Origin: Ehretia macrophylla | Taxonomy: Eukaryota > Streptophyta > Magnoliopsida > Boraginales > Ehretiaceae | Direction of reading: 5' to 3' | Assembly (NCBI GenBank): GCA_037974665.1 | Contig: CM075772.1 | Location: 39,460,552 to 39,524,551 of the forward strand | Length of the DNA stretch: 64,000 nt | Part shown: one piece after another, positions 48,222 to 59,208 of the stretch | How positions within the stretch are numbered: the first letter of the stretch is position 1 | How the letters are laid out: the number at the start of each line of letters is the position of its first letter | Notes under the pieces: generated by a model | Databases searched by the model: none | Told to the model about the DNA's origin: nothing | Seen by the model: only the letters and a program-made list of their open reading frames with translations | Position numbers and translations under genes: made by a program

Positions 48222-51067
48222 TGTAACATCCCGATCCCTCTCGAGACCGGAAGTTCTAACAATCAATCTATTCACATCCCAATTCTAAACTCGGGCAAAA
48301 TTTTTAGGGAAAGACGGACGGAGTCTCCCCTGTTTCTAGGTAAAATGTAAAACCTGTAATAGCATATAAGTGGACCAATACCGTGTCCAACCATACAAAC
48401 ACCTGAAGGCCATCCGAGCCTTGGTTCTCAACAAGTGAACACAAGTAAATATACATTTCCAGTTTAAATGCTAACCTATCTCTTCTCATCTTTGACAAGT
48501 ACATTCATGCTTGGCAATTAAACCATACTAACCTATTGCATAAAATAGACTATCATACCATTCTAACTCTTTTCCTTTGGACATTACAAACATGCATTGA
48601 AGTTAAACTATACTAGTTGAATACATAAACTAGCTTAGCTACTACCTCAATTACCTAGTTAAATTTAGATTACATTCTTTTTAACAATAAATACAAACAA
48701 CACATGAAACATACATCTTTGCATCTTTGACAACTCAAGCCACATAGCACGCGAGACAACTCTTCAAGTACGAACTTCCACGTAATCACGAACTTTCCAG
48801 CTAACATGGCATTTCCTGAAATGTGGTGGTGAGGAGTGAGTATACACAACACGTATACTCAGTGAGGACGAGACATATATCGAGGTGGAGAGAAAGAAAG
48901 TCGTGCAATGCAAATCAGGTAGTTAAGCAATATAATTGACAAGTAAGCAATCAATATAAACAATCAATACAATAAGCAATTAATAAAAGCATTAACGCAA
49001 CCATTCAAAGCTATACCACACTCTGAAGGCTATGGTTCACTCATACGAGCAATGTACCATGCGATTCGATTCCACGAGCATTACATCAATCTCGAGATTG
49101 ATGTTGACAACGATGACAATAAGCGCGCAACCACCTTATAACTTCAGTTTGGAATACCCAGGAAGTATCCAATCAATTCTACGACCCAAATCTCCCTAGG
49201 AGGCAACCCAAGCAAGAATGGGAATAGGACATGGAGCTAGAGCAACCAACCCTGGCAGCCCGAGATTGCCCAGAGAGGCCCATCACTCACGCGCCTGACA
49301 CTAATGCAATGCAATACGAGATACAAGTAATAAACGAGCAATAGCACGAAAGCGCAGATTAGGGGCGATAAACGAGATATCAAGCATTTACAATCAACAT
49401 TAGCATTCAATTAACTTTTCAAGCATAACTATCATTAATAGCAACAAGGACACCAATTAGGCAAGTAACAGCAGTTCAAACACGAAAACGACAAACATTA
49501 CTATTCAATCTCTAACTTCCAAAGGCAATTACGAGTAAACGAGCTACGGGATTAGGAAACTGATTTCACTACATTCACTTAGGCACTACAAGGCACGTTT
49601 CTATGTCACTAAACTTCACTTTCTCACCCGGAGCTCGAAAGTCCACCTACTGTGTTTGAACTACAGCTATGCTAACTGGTCATTCAATCAACGCCACAAC
49701 AGCGCCAAAAGTGCTTCCATGCCCTCAATAGCAAAACCCCTAACTCAATTCGAGCACGGTCAACACTTGGTCAAACGGTCCCTTTTTGTTTCATTGTCTA
49801 ATTTTCAATTTTAACAAAGGCCGGTCCGTTTTTATTGCACATTTTATCTTTCTATCACTAATGGCACCTATCCAAATCAAGCAATCGCAATTCGGATCAA
49901 AATCCGAAATTCTAGGGTTTTACTATTCAAAATAACTATTAATTGTTCTTTCCCAATTTCAAATACGCAATTTCAACCGTAAAAATTGCCAAATAACTAT
50001 CAAACAATGCTCTATGAACTCAAAGGAAGCTATATCAAGCAATTATAAGCATTATAACACATTATATATCAAATCTAAAAATTTGAAACAAAAATCAAAT
50101 TCAAATATAAATGCACAAAAGCGTAAAAACCCTCATAGAGATTGAAGACCAAGACCCGCAAGGACCCAAGCCACGACCCCTGAGCAATTCCACGCATGAT
50201 TGTAGAAGAAAATGCAAGCAAAATTCTTTTTTTTTCCTCCTTGGAGCATTCGGCCAAAGAGGGGACATGATAGGCATTTTGCAATTTTTTTTTATTTTTG
50301 CCTTGTTTTATTATTTAAAAGGTGACAAAGGGCATTTTGGTCATTTACAAAATCAAGCTTAAGTTAAAAATGGTGAAATAAACTTATTTTGATGCCATTT
50401 AAATCTAATTCAAGTTAAAACAATGCAATTAAATGAAAAACAACTAAAACTAGTTAAATTGAGCTAAAAACATTTTTCACTAAGTCCGGGGAATATTTCT
50501 CTAACTCTCACTTTCGAAATACCACGATCATACGGTCAATAAATGATCGCTAATAAAGTGATAAGCAATAATATAAAACTTTAATTTTTTTTGAAAAGTA
50601 GAATAGTAAAATAGTTTAAAATTCACTCCGACTCAGAGTTACTTTTCTCATTTATTTGAAAATCGAGTTATTTTAATGCAAGACAATTAAAACCGATTAT
50701 TAAAATAATCAAAACAATCAAAATAATCAATATTCATTTAAAAATAATTAATTTAACTATTTCTAGAATATTTTAAAGAATTATGAAGTTAATGTTAAGA
50801 TACAAATGAATAAGTTAATATAAACGTGTAATAAGATGCAATTAAATACTAACATTTAAAATGACACTTAATTAAACACAAGAAAATAAATCTAATTACT
50901 ATAAACAATAAAAATAGGTGATAATCTTTTAGTTAATAAATATAAAAATTATTGAATGCTTCCAAAAGAAATATCAAAATAGTGCAAAATGGTTGATTTA
51001 ACTAATTAAACATTTAATTAAATGCAATTATATGCCATTAAATGCATGCCAGGTTCGGGTTATCACA
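48222..51067 (-). repeat. Family A-like 5' LTR (minus strand)
   Basis: This 2846-base LTR is adjacent to the primer-binding site at 48208-48219. Stem-loop arms near 48837-48861 are perfect. The frames at 48304 and 48670 (minus) are LTR shadows. Confidence 0.9.
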
Positions 51068-51705
51068 AGTCGTATGGGGTGGGGTGCTTATGATAAGCTG
51101 CCTTGGATATGAGGAATTCCTAAAAAAAAGGCAAAGTCCAGTATTTGACGAAGATCTTTCTATCAATAGATAGGAATGAGTGCTCGATATAGGGGATATG
51201 ATCCATCTGCTCTTTATCTCTCAATTTTTTTAGAGAAGGCATATATAACAATAGAAAAAAGAATCGGGAGATAATAAAGGATAGATAGACATCTAAAGGG
51301 ATGTCTACTCTACTCCTCTTTTTTTTAGAGAAATTTATATATCCTTTATGTATTTCTTGTCTATCTGTCATTGATTCTATCTATCAAGTCAAATTCATTT
51401 TTGGGTTCCTCGAAGCCCCTGGAATCTTTCTGCCAACGAAATGAATGCGGAGCCCGTTTCAAATGCTTCTCCGATTCGGAAGTTCTCGCAAAGAGAATAA
51501 GATGCTACTCCCCTCCCTCTATTTTTTCCCGCTTTGCTAATCTTCCTCGCTAACGTGGGTCTGGCGACGAGCTCGGGAGGAAGAAAGCTAAGAGAAGACG
51601 CTCTTATCTTAGGTCTTTTTTTTTCAGTCCAACACAGAAAAGTGCCCTCTTTTTGTCATCCCTATAGCTTTCCAGTTTTTGTATTGAATGCATGGCGTAG
51701 CTAGG
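51068..51705 (+). other. NUMT segment 5, mitochondrial-type spacer
   Basis: About 640 bases between the AGTCG duplication and the start of a family C element (possible left target site CTAGG, 51701-51705). I recognise no gene. Assignment to the NUMT rests on continuity with 37077 across the element and on its mitochondrial-like style. Confidence 0.55.
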
Positions 51706-54089
51706 TGTGAAACCCCACTCTTCTGCTTTAACTTAATTTACGTGCTTTGTCTCGTTTTGTGTGCATATGACCTGTTTATGTGCTATAGGGCCTAGAATGT
51801 TATAATTTTGATATCAATACTCCTAGAACATGCTAAATGTGCATTCATGAAATTTTCATAAAAAACGGAGTCAGAAATTTTATCGTCAATTTTCAGTGAA
51901 TAGTGTTTACGAAACACGTCCGCTAAAATTTTGAAACTGGTCTTTTTAACCCTTCTAGACCTAGACCACGGACTTTAATAGACCTGTGTTTGATGAAAAT
52001 GGTTTTAAAATTGGCTTAAGAATTTATTAGGGTTTTTATACCAACTTTTGCGAAAATCGAGTTTTAAGCCGACTCGGGTGGAATTGTTTGAATGTAAAAC
52101 TTCTTGTCACCTAAAAATAACCTACTTGAGCTATCTTGGGTATTGAATAATTGTTTGAACTTTGGTGATAGCAAAAATACATTTAAAAGACAAAAAAATG
52201 AATTAAAGGACTAAAATACTACTTTGACTTTGCATTTTATTTATTTGACCAAGCTTTTAATTGCATGTAGTCATCAACACACACTAAACACAACACAAAA
52301 CACATTCCACACACACACAAAGGGCCGAGAGCCATAGGAGAAAAAAAGCCAAAGAGTTTCAAGGTTTTCCAAACAAAAATTCAAAGAAAAACTTAGTTTT
52401 TGTTCGTAGAATTTCATGCCGAGTTGGATTCCGGTTGTTGGGCACGCATTGCAAGCATTCCTAGGCTTTTATCGCATCAAAGGTTAGAGAAAAATTCTGG
52501 ATCTCAAAAGTTGTCTTTTGCATTTTTGCGTATAAATGAAAATTAAACCGTTAGAATTCTAATATGATATTAGATTATTGCTCCTTGCATGCAAGGGATA
52601 ATTTAGCTATAATACTATGAGTCTTTATCGGTTGTAGCATAATTTTTATTTTTCGGGTATTTAAATTTGATTATTTTGTTCAATGTTGATTAAATTGAGT
52701 TGTGTTGATCGGAATCGATTGCCGTCGATTTCTAAATGTTTGATAATTACGTGGTAGTGCTGTTGTAATGCCGAATTTTCGATTGTGATGTCCGTGCTAA
52801 AATACGGAAATTTCAGCCATGACACATTAGGGTTATTGAGCATGATTTGGATGTGCTTTGGTTGGTTTCTGAGGGGACTAATGTAGTTGATTGAATGGGT
52901 GAGTGTTTGAAACTGATTTGGAGTTGTTTGGATTAGTAGAATGTAAGATATGATTAATTGAAGTTTAGGTTGTCTTTCTTTAAAATGTTAGATTGAGCCT
53001 TAGTTGATTGGGTGTGGGTTGAGTGTTTGAATTGTGAGTTGTTGATGGGTAAATTAGAGTTTGATTGTGTGTTTAATGCATGTCTGGTTGGATGGCCTAG
53101 TTTGTCATCTAACTTAGTTATTTGTTGTTTAATTGATTGTTGATGCTATTATTGATGAATAGATGATTATTGATTGATGATTGATTGATTATTGATGATT
53201 GTTATGGAGTCTTGGTATGTGTGTGCCACATCTCAGGCAGCGTTGGGCTGTCGGGTTGAAAACGGTATGACTGCCAGAGACTTCCCCCAGCTCACATGAC
53301 GGAGGTGTCATGGAGGGAGGGGCTAGTGAGATACCTCGGGTGCGTGAGTAATGGGGAGTTACAAGAAGAATGGTTGAGATCGTGATGGCGTTTGGAGCTA
53401 CACCAACTAGTGTATCCTTTATTGAATGGTCATATAGATTATGTGATGATAGTATTATTGATGTTATTGTGTGTTTACTGACTCAAAGGATTATTCCAAG
53501 GAGTTTAGTAAACCTTGCTCGAGATCTATCGAATCCTCACTGGGCTTATTTTATATAAGCTTACTCTCTATTATTGCATGCTTACAGGTGTTGCAGAGCA
53601 AGACTACGGGTATGTGCCTCCTGAGGAGGAAAATGTGCCTTTTGTGGACAAGTCTTATGTCCCTGAGTCTTATCCGGGATGCTATGTTGTTTACTATCAT
53701 GTAAATTAGCTTTGTAGACTTTTATCTGCTTTGTAATTCTTATTGTATAAGATGCTGAAAAGATCATGAGTTAGTTTATACTCTCTTAGCAGTCTTTCTT
53801 TTGCCTTTGTTTAGATTGCTAGGTTGGTATTAATATGGTTTGTAATGTATATCAAAGTTTAAATGTTATGTTGGAACGGAGGCGTATAACAATGAATGGT
53901 TGGTAGAAGGAATGATTATTGTATAATATGGCTGTGTTGTATGTTGTTATTTGAATTAAGGAGTTGTTGGATGTATGATGTTCTAATGAGGTTGGTTTAG
54001 AACCTCGGTGTCCTAATTACTGTCGTTATACTGCCGAAATTCCATTGCATCCTGACTGATTGTAGGTGGGGTCGAGTTGGGGCGTGACA
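51706..54089 (+). repeat. Family C 5' LTR
   Basis: This 2384-base LTR is collinear with 925-3375. It includes donor-like AAAG|GTTAGAG near 52483, a (TGAT)n tract (about 53165-53205), a stem-loop at 53541-53563, an acceptor-like ACAG ending at 53587, and the acidic micro-frame at 53588-53709. Confidence 0.88.
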
Positions 54090-54349
54090 TTTAAGTGGTA
54101 TCAGAGCTCATGTTAGTTGTCAGCCGGGGTATTCTCGGAATGTGGGTAATGGTCTTAGCATGAAAGTATGTATGAAAAGAAAGAAAAGTGAACTATGTAT
54201 TAAATGATTAAGTGATTATGTGATTTAGTGCTTATGTGATTATGTGATCGATTTGTTTATGTGTTTTATATGAGTTTGTTGTTTAGGTGTTAATAATTGT
54301 TTATAACCTGTTTACGTGCTATAACTGTGCTAACTCTTTGATTAATAGA

Positions 54350-54637
54350 ATGGCCGGTCGACCGAGAACCAGAGGTAGGCCTGAGATGACTGATGAGACT
54401 CCGGGTAACGCGGCACCGGGCCGTGACAGGGATGATGACCGATTGGGGGCAGCTATGGAAAGGATTGCTGAGTTAGTGGCTAGTCAGGCATAGTTACTGG
54501 CAGGGCAGGCTGCCCAGACTCAGGCATTGCAGGCTCAGATACAGAATGTGCAGGGTGGAAACCACGGGCGTGGTACCCTGAAAGAGTTCTTAGGATATCA
54601 TCCTCCTAGATTTCAGGGGGAGCCGGATGATAGGAAG
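54350..54637 (+). pseudogene. gag of the family C element, N-terminal part (fossil)
   Basis: It starts MAGRPRTRGRPEMTDETPGN and leads into GRGTLKEFLGYHPPRFQGEP, the beginning of a Ty3/Gypsy gag capsid region. It ends where the nested block begins; the continuation at 63469 has the retrotransposon gag core. It is a fossil copy with a break visible here. Confidence 0.85.
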
Positions 54638-54848
54638 TGTAACGACCCCGCTTCCCACGTGGAGCCCACGCAGAGTCTCACAGGGCCGATACTACCCAGG
54701 TATTGTCCGCTATTGGGTTACCCTGCCCGCAGGCAAAGGCCCCTCACGGTTTTGTCCCTTCGAGAGTCTCATCTCAAAAGGTGCGAGGGCGCGGGGCCTT
54801 TGCCTGCGGGCAGGGTAACCTAATAGCGGATAATACCTGGGTAGTATC
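54638..54848 (-). repeat. Divergent TRIM LTR with a long hairpin, first part
   Basis: Bases 54663-54743 are complementary, with few mismatches, to 54793-54848 continued at 62532-62556: an 81-base-arm hairpin with a 49-base loop. The D element sits inside the right arm, duplicating GTATC (54844-54848 and 62527-62531). The remaining LTR end is 62557-62613. Confidence 0.75.
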
Positions 54849-57800
54849 TGTGACGCGGGAGATTCTACCGTACACATTTTTAAATGTTGCATGCATTAAT
54901 TGTGCATTAAATTATGTGCTTTACCTGTTGTCTTTCTTGGTCACTATTCATTCAATTTTTAAACTGCATTATATTAGTGAATTAGCATTTTTATTAAATC
55001 ATATTAATTGTTAAAGGAATGTGAAAATTGTGCAATTGAGCTAGGAGCGATAGGAGCACTCGTTTAGAAAATGATTTTCGTGGTTTAATGAATAGTGTTA
55101 CGTAACTAATTTAGTGTTTTAATTAGTTAGCTTATACTTTCCACTTTAGGCTCATTTTTAAGCTACCAACGCTCATTTTTAGTGGACCACTAAACACCTA
55201 ACTTGACCCTACCTATCATATATACTCACCATAAAGCAATTAGCTCATAACTTAGCAAAAAAAAAAAGGAAGATGCAGATTTTACTGTAGCAAATCCGAG
55301 AATAGCATAGGAGGAGAATGAGAGGATTTTGCTCATCAAATCTTCAAGCCAAGCCAAGCCAAGCAAGGAGCAAGTAGTTTAGGGTGTGTGCAAGCCTTCT
55401 AGGAGCTCCTACGCGCGTTAGGTGAGGGTTTTGCATATTATTTTTGCATTTGAAATATATGTCAACTTTCTTGAATTTATTGATTTGCTATATTATGATC
55501 ATGCAATGCTTAAATATGCTTATGTATGTTGTGTATAAGTAGTAGAGACCTAATTTATGCTATTGTTTCATAGTTTAAACGGTTGAAATCGCTTGTTGAT
55601 CGTAGGGCATGAATAGTGACGGGAAAATTAGGGATTTGCGAAATCAGACCTTGTAGCTTGAATTAATGGTTCTAATAGGTGCTTTAGATGTTAATGAAAG
55701 TAGTGTGAAGGCCTTGTAGGGTTTAATTGCCCGTAACCTAGTGAAAGAATGAAATAGCCGACTTTTAGAAAGGGGTTTCGGGGTTATCGCGAATCCGGGT
55801 TGAATTGGCCTCCACATTTAGTAATCCTAGGCTATTTAGGACCTAATTAAGCTTTGCTAGCCTCCATTTGAGTCCCGGATGAGGTACGTGTAGTACAAAG
55901 TCAAAAGAGTGAAAATGGGGCTTTTGTGCTAAACGCGGGTAATTGGGTAGTTTCTAGGGTCCTAGGGGTGCCATAAGGGATAATTAAAAGTATGGAATAA
56001 CCCGCTCGCTTATCTAGAACATTAACTTGTGTTTGGAAGAAAAATGACTTGTGTTACAAAGGGGTTTTGGGTCAAACATAAATCCGGGTGAATTTGGTTG
56101 ATATATTTGGTGTTCTTAGGGTAAGTAGGGACTAAATGTGCTTTTCTAACTCTTAGTTGAGCTTTGATTAAGATACTTGTAGTACAAACGCACAAATGGG
56201 TAATCGGGGCTTTTGTGGCTAATTCGGGTTAATGAATGATTTCAAGGGTTCTAAGTGTGCCATAATGTGTAACTAGAAGATTAGAATAATTATTTGGTGA
56301 ATCTTGAGCCTTAGCCTCGGTTTGGAGTTAAATGACTTAGGAAAACAAAAGGGAAACTCGGGGTTTCAAGCTTAGCCTTTGAATTAGCTTTGGTGCTTGT
56401 ATATCTTGCCTTTACATGTTGTTATATGGCATTTGTGAGCATTTCGTGAAGTTTCGTGATCATCGGTCATTGATCCCTGTGTTGGTATAGTTATTTTCAT
56501 ATTTAATGCTTATATCTTGTTATAATGTTTATACTTCTTGTACTTTGTTAAGATCAAACTCTAATAAACATTGCATACTAAGTGAGTAGAACTATAAGGA
56601 TAACTCATCTAGTTATATGATTATTGATTATTGTAATTAAAAGTAATTGAAATTTATAACTTATGATCTTAACTTAATGGTATTTGATGCTTCTAATATA
56701 TCTTATGTTCTCTAATGATATGATAAGGTGAACATTGTATCTTAATTGTGTGTGGGTTATGAACTTGTGTGAATAAGTGATTATAAATCTAGCTTCTAAT
56801 GTTGTAAGGTTGAGTTAAGTAAGAGTTGAGTTGGAATTGATATAGTTAATTGCTAAACTTATATGAACACCCTAGGGTTGCATACTTGAGCTAATTCGGG
56901 GAGTTGAAGTAAATCTGAGCTATTCTTTTAGCATGCTTGGCTTAATTCCAGGTGAGGGAGACTTCATCCTTATGTGCATAATAGTTTATTTACTTGTACT
57001 TAGATTATGTGCACTTATTGTCTATATATTGTGTGTGAGGGCAACTTACTTTATTGTCCCTTAATCATGTTTTTGTTGATGTATTCTAATGTTATCATTT
57101 TGAGTGCATTGTATCGTGGTTGCGCAACCATTTGGGCATGGTAGTGTCGTGGAAACCGGGCGACATCGGGCTTGCCGGTATACCTCGGCTACCATGGTTA
57201 CCCAGTCCCTCTCTCGCTTGGGATGCCGCCCAGGGAGAGTTGGGTCGTAGGATTTCGGGGTACATCCGGAGTACACCCATTTTGGAGTATAAGGGGATGC
57301 CGGCTTATCGATAACAGTGTCATTATTACATCGTGATTTCAGTTCGTGGCGTCGCTGGTGTGCCTCTGCCCTTCGGGGTATTCGCTTAGCCAGGACGTTA
57401 TAGAAGTCAAAGTGTATCGTATCCTTTTTAATGTGTGATAACTTGTTGTTTCAATTGTTCTTTGGTTGTAAAATGCTTTATTTGTACTAACCGCTGCATT
57501 GCACATCCCCGGTGGACCTTATCCCTCACTGGGCAATTGTGATTGCTCATACCTCGCTAAACATGTTTCAGGTGGTGCAGTTGGAGGAGTTCATTTGTTT
57601 GCTGTGTGCTATTACTTGAGGTTTGAGTGATTGCCTGTTAAACTGTGGAAGACCTTACTTGTTCTACTTTATGTTTTATTTGGGAGCCTAAGGGCTTATG
57701 TATATATATTTGAGTAGTTGCAAGTTTGAAAGCTAAGTGGATGTAGTAAGTGTTATGGAATTGTGGCATGTAATAACTTTTGCTTCTGCTTCTAGCTACG

Positions 57801-58165
57801 TTGCATGCTTGGGTGTGAATGAACGGGTGTATGGTTGGCTTTAATTTCTAAGAATGTTCAATGATATCATGGAGTGACATGATAAGCGGTTTTGTAAAGA
57901 AGTTAAGTTATGAATGCATGCTTGTGTGTATCTAAACCGTTTGTATGTCTTAAGGCTCGGATGACCTTAAAGCTAAGATCTTTAGTTATAAATGAATGTC
58001 TTGTTAGGTTGTGGCTTTATTGAGTGTTTACAGGTTTTCAGAAAGTCCACAATACAGGGGAAACTCTGTCCGTTTTCCCTAAAATTTTGTGACCGGGTTT
58101 GGCATTGGGTTGAGAATAGTATGGTTATTAGAGCCTCCGGTCTCGTGAGGGATCGGGGCGTTACA
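54849..58165 (+). repeat. Family D 5' LTR
   Basis: It begins TGTGACGCGGGAG and ends GGGGCGTTACA. Donor-like TTAG|GTGAGG lies at 55422, the GGGTCGTAG block near 57241, the stem-loop at 57530-57549 and acceptor-like TTTCAG ends at 57571. Two related blocks near 55790-55990 and 56060-56280 (GGGGTTTCGGGGTTA... / GGGGTTTTGGGTCAA...) look like an internal duplication absent from the shorter solo copy at 41997. Confidence 0.9.
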
Positions 58166-59208
58166 GGTGGTATCAGAGCTTAGTTAGCTCTAAGCCGGGA
58201 CAGGGTCCTCGGCCTGTCGGGTAGTAACCCTTGCGTGTGTGCTTGTTAAGAGTGTGTCTTGAAAGTGTATGCCTGCATGTGTGATTGTGTGTCTTGTATT
58301 GAATGTGTGCACCTATGTGATATAATTATGTGTTACGTGCTAAGTGTGTGCTAAGTGAAGTAAAGTGGCTGGTTATGCATCAATTTGACCTCGTGAATTG
58401 TTAATTGCTTGAACTGTTACTTGTAATGTGTGCATTTGAAAGTCTTTGATTGAGTTGTGTTATGATGGACTTGATTGTCATGCTTGAATGACTTTGATGA
58501 TTACACTGTTTCATAAACTCTTATATAAACATGTTTGCATAATAGTTTAAAACATATATGTGTAAATGTGATATATTGGCATTCATACATGTCCCGTTGA
58601 AATGGTAAGAAAGACTTCTTCCTCCCCCTGAAGAGAAGTGATTAGCAACAAGCCCTCCAAGTTGTGTGGATTAGCGGGAATGAGAATGTTATAAGCGGAG
58701 CTCAGTTATTGGGATTTCTTCCAAGGCATTCTTCTACGCTTAGTAGTCAGAAATGAATGGCTTCCTTTGGGATTTCTATATGACCATTCTCTCGGTTTTC
58801 TTATTGAGTATTGTTCTAGTATTTTCTTGCTGGCATTACTCGGAAGACTTAGTTTGGGATTCTAATCAGCCTTATTATATGGAATTATCTTCGGTATTTG
58901 TACTCTAAATTCTTATTGGTATTTTCTCGCCACTGTTAGTTGGGATTCTATTCTTCTATGGTATTCGTGCCAGCGGGATTCCTATTTGGATTTCGAAGTA
59001 ACATCTCTATTGGAGCCTTTATTTGGCCTTATTACGTGAGGTTCGCAGGCAATACTACTGGGATTTCTTAATGAGCTCCCACGAGAGTTCGTATATGGTA
59101 TTCTTGCTTAGCAATTGATGACGAGTAATCGGAGTTGGTTTTCAGTTGTTGTGGAGTTCCCTTGTGAAGAAGAATTGCGTGGACGCAATTTGTTTAAGGG
59201 GGAGAGGA
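58166..59208 (+). other. Family D interior, non-coding
   Basis: The leader after the primer-binding site (AAGCCGGGACAGGGTCCTC) and the later degenerate TTCTTATTGG-type stretch both match the family A interior, so A and D share interior as well as LTR modules. No frame above about 60 codons is seen. Confidence 0.75.

Larger units (their letters stand above)
37078..51067 (-). mobile_element. Family A-like LTR element, minus strand, non-autonomous, carrying nested insertions
   Basis: LTRs 37078-39919 (3' in element sense) and 48222-51067 (5') run TGTGATAACCCG to GTGTTACA or GATGTTACA on the minus strand. Perfect AGTCG duplications lie at 37073-37077 and 51068-51072. The primer-binding site is 48208-48219, and the inverted repeat plus polypurine tract lie at 39920-39954. 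The interior (39920-40356 and 47015-48221) matches the family A interior and shows no gag or pol. The family B unit at 40357-47014 splits it. It looks structurally whole apart from that. LTR difference by eye is about 2 %. Confidence 0.9.

Noticed and set aside
5058-51705. The window as a real mitochondrial chromosome
   Set aside because: atp9, nad5 and nad2 are all disabled, trnN and trnY are altered, and several nuclear-type LTR elements with target duplications interrupt them. RNA editing cannot restore a TAA or a missing base.
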